This document shows positions 62,499 through 64,000 of a DNA stretch of 64,000 nt, in pieces. Source of the stretch: Megasphaera paucivorans (GTDB taxonomy: Bacteria > Bacillota > Negativicutes > Veillonellales > Megasphaeraceae); the NCBI RefSeq assembly GCF_900103535.1, contig NZ_FNHQ01000004.1, forward strand, positions 1 through 64,000, written 5' to 3'. How positions within the stretch are numbered: the stretch's first letter is position 1; every line of letters begins with the position of its first letter. Both the position numbers and the translations under genes were made by a program. Below the pieces are notes generated by a model. The model was not told the origin of the DNA and ran no database searches. It worked only from the letters and a program-made list of their open reading frames with translations.

Positions 62499-63254
62499 CT
62501 ATGTATAATAAAAGTTACTTTCAAAACAATTATGTTCTCCCTGTTTACCGATAACAGTAATTTTTTGTTCTTTAAGATTAACTGCACCAAATAGATAAAT
62601 TGTTTCATCTTTTATCGTTTCTTTTGAATAGTTTATAAAAAAATCGGTAAAATCTTTTTCTTGATATATTTCAGGTAAACAATCTATAGCAAACGCACAA
62701 TACCGTGAAGCATTCATATGTCCATTTATATCTATATCTGAAAAATAAACATACCGTTTGCCAAGAAAAACTAAGTCATGCGGTATACTAATTTTCCCCA
62801 GTTTCCTATAATAGCCGCTTTCTTGTCTTGTACTCTCTGGACGCAGTGTAAATTTTTTTGTCCGGATAATTTTATGTGATTTATAATCAACAAGCAACCA
62901 TGAACTGTATCCTTTTATAAGAATTTTTTTATTTTGCGCGGTTATATTATACGCGCGTGTCAATTGAAACGGTCCCGGCTTTTCCTCCCATGTGCTAATT
63001 GTGATACGATCATTTGCACAAGGAAGTGAACAAAAATGAAACATAATACGAGAAAGTAAAATAGTAACACCATGATTATACAGTATTTTTCTTGATAACC
63101 CTTGTCGGGTATAATCTTCATCGGCAATGCTTGTAGCGAGACGTAATAATTCAAAAATATTAAGCTGTCCCCGAACATTACATTGACAAAGATCAATATT
63201 TATTTCATTATAAAATGTAAGATTTTTATCATACCAGTGATTATATGTAATCAT
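62499..63254 (-). CDS. Acyl-ACP thioesterase (FatA/FatB-like, PF01643)
   Basis: This double hot-dog-fold enzyme releases fatty acids from acyl-ACP. The first domain has CQCNVRGQLNIFELLRLATSIADED and TWEEKPGPFQLTRAY. The second has VYFSDIDINGHMNASRYCAFAIDCLP, whose D-x-N-G-H-x-N motif holds the catalytic Asn and His region. At 251 residues it is of normal bacterial length. The ATG at 63254 follows GGAGGG with a four-base gap. The upstream GTG at 63266 is inside the Shine-Dalgarno region. It has its own promoter and lies between two copies of a hairpin repeat, in AT-rich DNA. Confidence 0.9.
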   Translation of the reverse strand: MITYNHWYDKNLTFYNEINIDLCQCNVRGQLNIFELLRLATSIADEDYTRQGLSRKILYNHGVTILLSRIMFHFCSLPCANDRITISTWEEKPGPFQLTRAYNITAQNKKILIKGYSSWLLVDYKSHKIIRTKKFTLRPESTRQESGYYRKLGKISIPHDLVFLGKRYVYFSDIDINGHMNASRYCAFAIDCLPEIYQEKDFTDFFINYSKETIKDETIYLFGAVNLKEQKITVIGKQGEHNCFESNFYYT

Positions 63255-63293
63255 TTTTCCCTCCACACTTTCAACCCTTTTTCTTTATGATAA

Positions 63294-63322
63294 ATTCTAG
63301 AAAAACCTGAGAATAAACGCAA
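63294..63322 (-). promoter_or_regulatory. Promoter of the thioesterase gene
   Basis: On the minus strand TTGCGT (63322-63317) and TAGAAT (63299-63294) are 17 bases apart, about 40 bases before the ATG. Confidence 0.55.
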
Positions 63323-63518
63323 GGAAAAGCAGTCTATGACAGAAAAGCCAAGTAAATTGATATCACCATTATATCTGATAAAAATGTTTTTTATGTGCAA
63401 TTTTACTGTCATTAATTGGTTTCAATGCTGTGCTGGAAAATATTTTTAACTTTTTAAAATATAAGCTACTTAGTCTCTGATAAGTAAAACTAACTTGGAA
63501 AAAATCTTAAACTACTAC
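63323..63518. other. AT-rich gap without recognisable gene
   Basis: No frame with a ribosome-binding site and no RNA gene is visible in this part of the gap between the thioesterase and the MacB-like gene. Confidence 0.4.
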
Positions 63519-63574
63519 AAAAAGAGCCACTTTAATAAAAGTGGCTTTTACCAATTACATTCCATTTTTATTTT
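63519..63574. repeat. Hairpin with AT tail, copy B of the small dispersed repeat
   Basis: The core GCCACTTT (63526-63533) pairs with AAAGTGGC (63538-63545) around a short loop and extends through A/T pairs. The tail TCCATTTTTATTTT (63561-63574) is identical to 62301-62314 of copy A. It is about 220 bases past the stop of the MacB-like gene. Confidence 0.6.
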
Positions 63575-63764
63575 ATTTTATTTCCAATAATCCTTTTTTA
63601 TTATACCATTAATTGAAGATAATATCAATATTTGATGACACCGTGTATGTGTCTGTAGGTTTGTCAAACATATATTTTTGTATTATTGTGCAATATTAAA
63701 CATTTTTAATCAATCAAACAATACGTTATTTTATGTAAAAATGATTATATAAACAGTATTTTTT

Positions 63765-64000
63765 TTACTCATATCGTAACGCTTCAATAGGGTCTAATTT
63801 TGCGGCCTTACGTGCGGGGTAAATGCCAAAAAACAAGCCGATACCCACCGAAAATCCAAAGGAAAGAATAATAGGAGCCGCCGTGATAACCGTAGTAAAC
63901 CCACCGAACTTTGAAATGAGCAGTGAGGTGGAGATACCAAAAACGATACCTAAAAAACCGCCAATGACACCGATACTGATCGATTCAATTAAAAATTGCA
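63765..64000 (-). CDS. MacB/FtsX-type ABC transporter permease, C-terminal part (runs off right edge)
   Basis: The minus strand reads without stop from the window edge to a TAA at 63765-63767. The frame gives two or three membrane helices and the ending YPARKAAKLDPIEALRYE, the invariant C-terminus of MacB-like FtsX-domain permeases. Such proteins form tripartite efflux or lipoprotein-release systems with an ATPase and an adaptor. The rest of the gene lies outside the window. Confidence 0.93.
   Translation of the reverse strand, partial: QFLIESISIGVIGGFLGIVFGISTSLLISKFGGFTTVITAAPIILSFGFSVGIGLFFGIYPARKAAKLDPIEALRYE

Noticed and set aside
62351-62608. 85-codon minus-strand frame overlapping the thioesterase 3' end
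   Set aside because: It is out of frame with the well-supported thioesterase gene and has no ribosome-binding site.
1-64000. CRISPR arrays, rRNA and tRNA genes
   Set aside because: No regularly spaced repeats, no rRNA-like sequence and no cloverleaf-type segments were recognised in the intergenic regions.

Overview
The window reads as a chromosomal segment of a diderm Firmicute, class Negativicutes (Veillonellales/Selenomonadales-like). The basis is Firmicutes-type gene order (rpsB-tsf-pyrH-frr-uppS-cdsA-dxr-rseP-ispG-proS; mreBCD-mrdA-minD-rodA) together with outer-membrane machinery (a BtuB-type TonB receptor, TonB/ExbB/ExbD, an RND pump). A 4-hydroxybutyrate fermentation pair points to a strict anaerobe. 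The genus cannot be fixed from the sequence alone. Most genes lie on the minus strand.

Layout. 1-330: truncated IS256-type transposase and element end. 341-2316: unknown helical-repeat protein and a MarR regulator. 2489-12464: one long translation/isoprenoid/envelope operon, rpsB to proS, punctuated by hairpins between rpsB, tsf and pyrH. 12559-13587: secreted G5/3D-domain protein with its own promoter. 13968-18787: abfT-abfD (4-hydroxybutyrate to crotonyl-CoA) with a sigma-54 activator, a candidate -24/-12 promoter and paired upstream sites. 18869-24145: polyphosphate kinase, a degenerate Ppx-like protein and a divergent canonical Ppx/GppA-HD. 24207-25725: thiC behind a TPP riboswitch. 25792-27969: SIMPL-domain protein and a class 3 lipase. 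28021-38474: mreB-mreC-mreD-mrdA-minD-rodA followed by two radical-SAM-linked genes and rng. 38684-41929: ABC ATPase plus fused double permease without a binding protein. 42072-44038: KimA-type K+ transporter ending in a terminator that appears to have captured a mini-insertion element. 44101-48760: MarR-controlled RND efflux operon. 48874-49869: 2-hydroxyacid dehydrogenase. 50065-57955: cobalamin-riboswitch operon btuF-btuD-btuC-exbB-exbD-tonB-btuB-cbiR-like. 58339-63764: AT-rich island with an unusual PfkB-like/AAA+/RyR-like protein, a glycosyltransferase and an acyl-ACP thioesterase flanked by two copies of a small hairpin repeat. 63765-64000: C-terminus of a MacB/FtsX-type permease.

How the parts work together. 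The B12 operon encodes an apparently complete import line: outer-membrane receptor, energy transduction, periplasmic binding, inner-membrane ABC uptake, and a probable enzyme that remodels foreign cobamides, all behind one riboswitch with a clear terminator. The 4-hydroxybutyrate locus looks like a self-contained substrate-induced sigma-54 circuit. The strongest candidates for something undescribed are the 845-residue multidomain ATPase at 58339-60873, the degenerate Ppx partner of Ppk, and the nested terminator/insertion at 43943-44038. No tRNA, rRNA or CRISPR array was seen.
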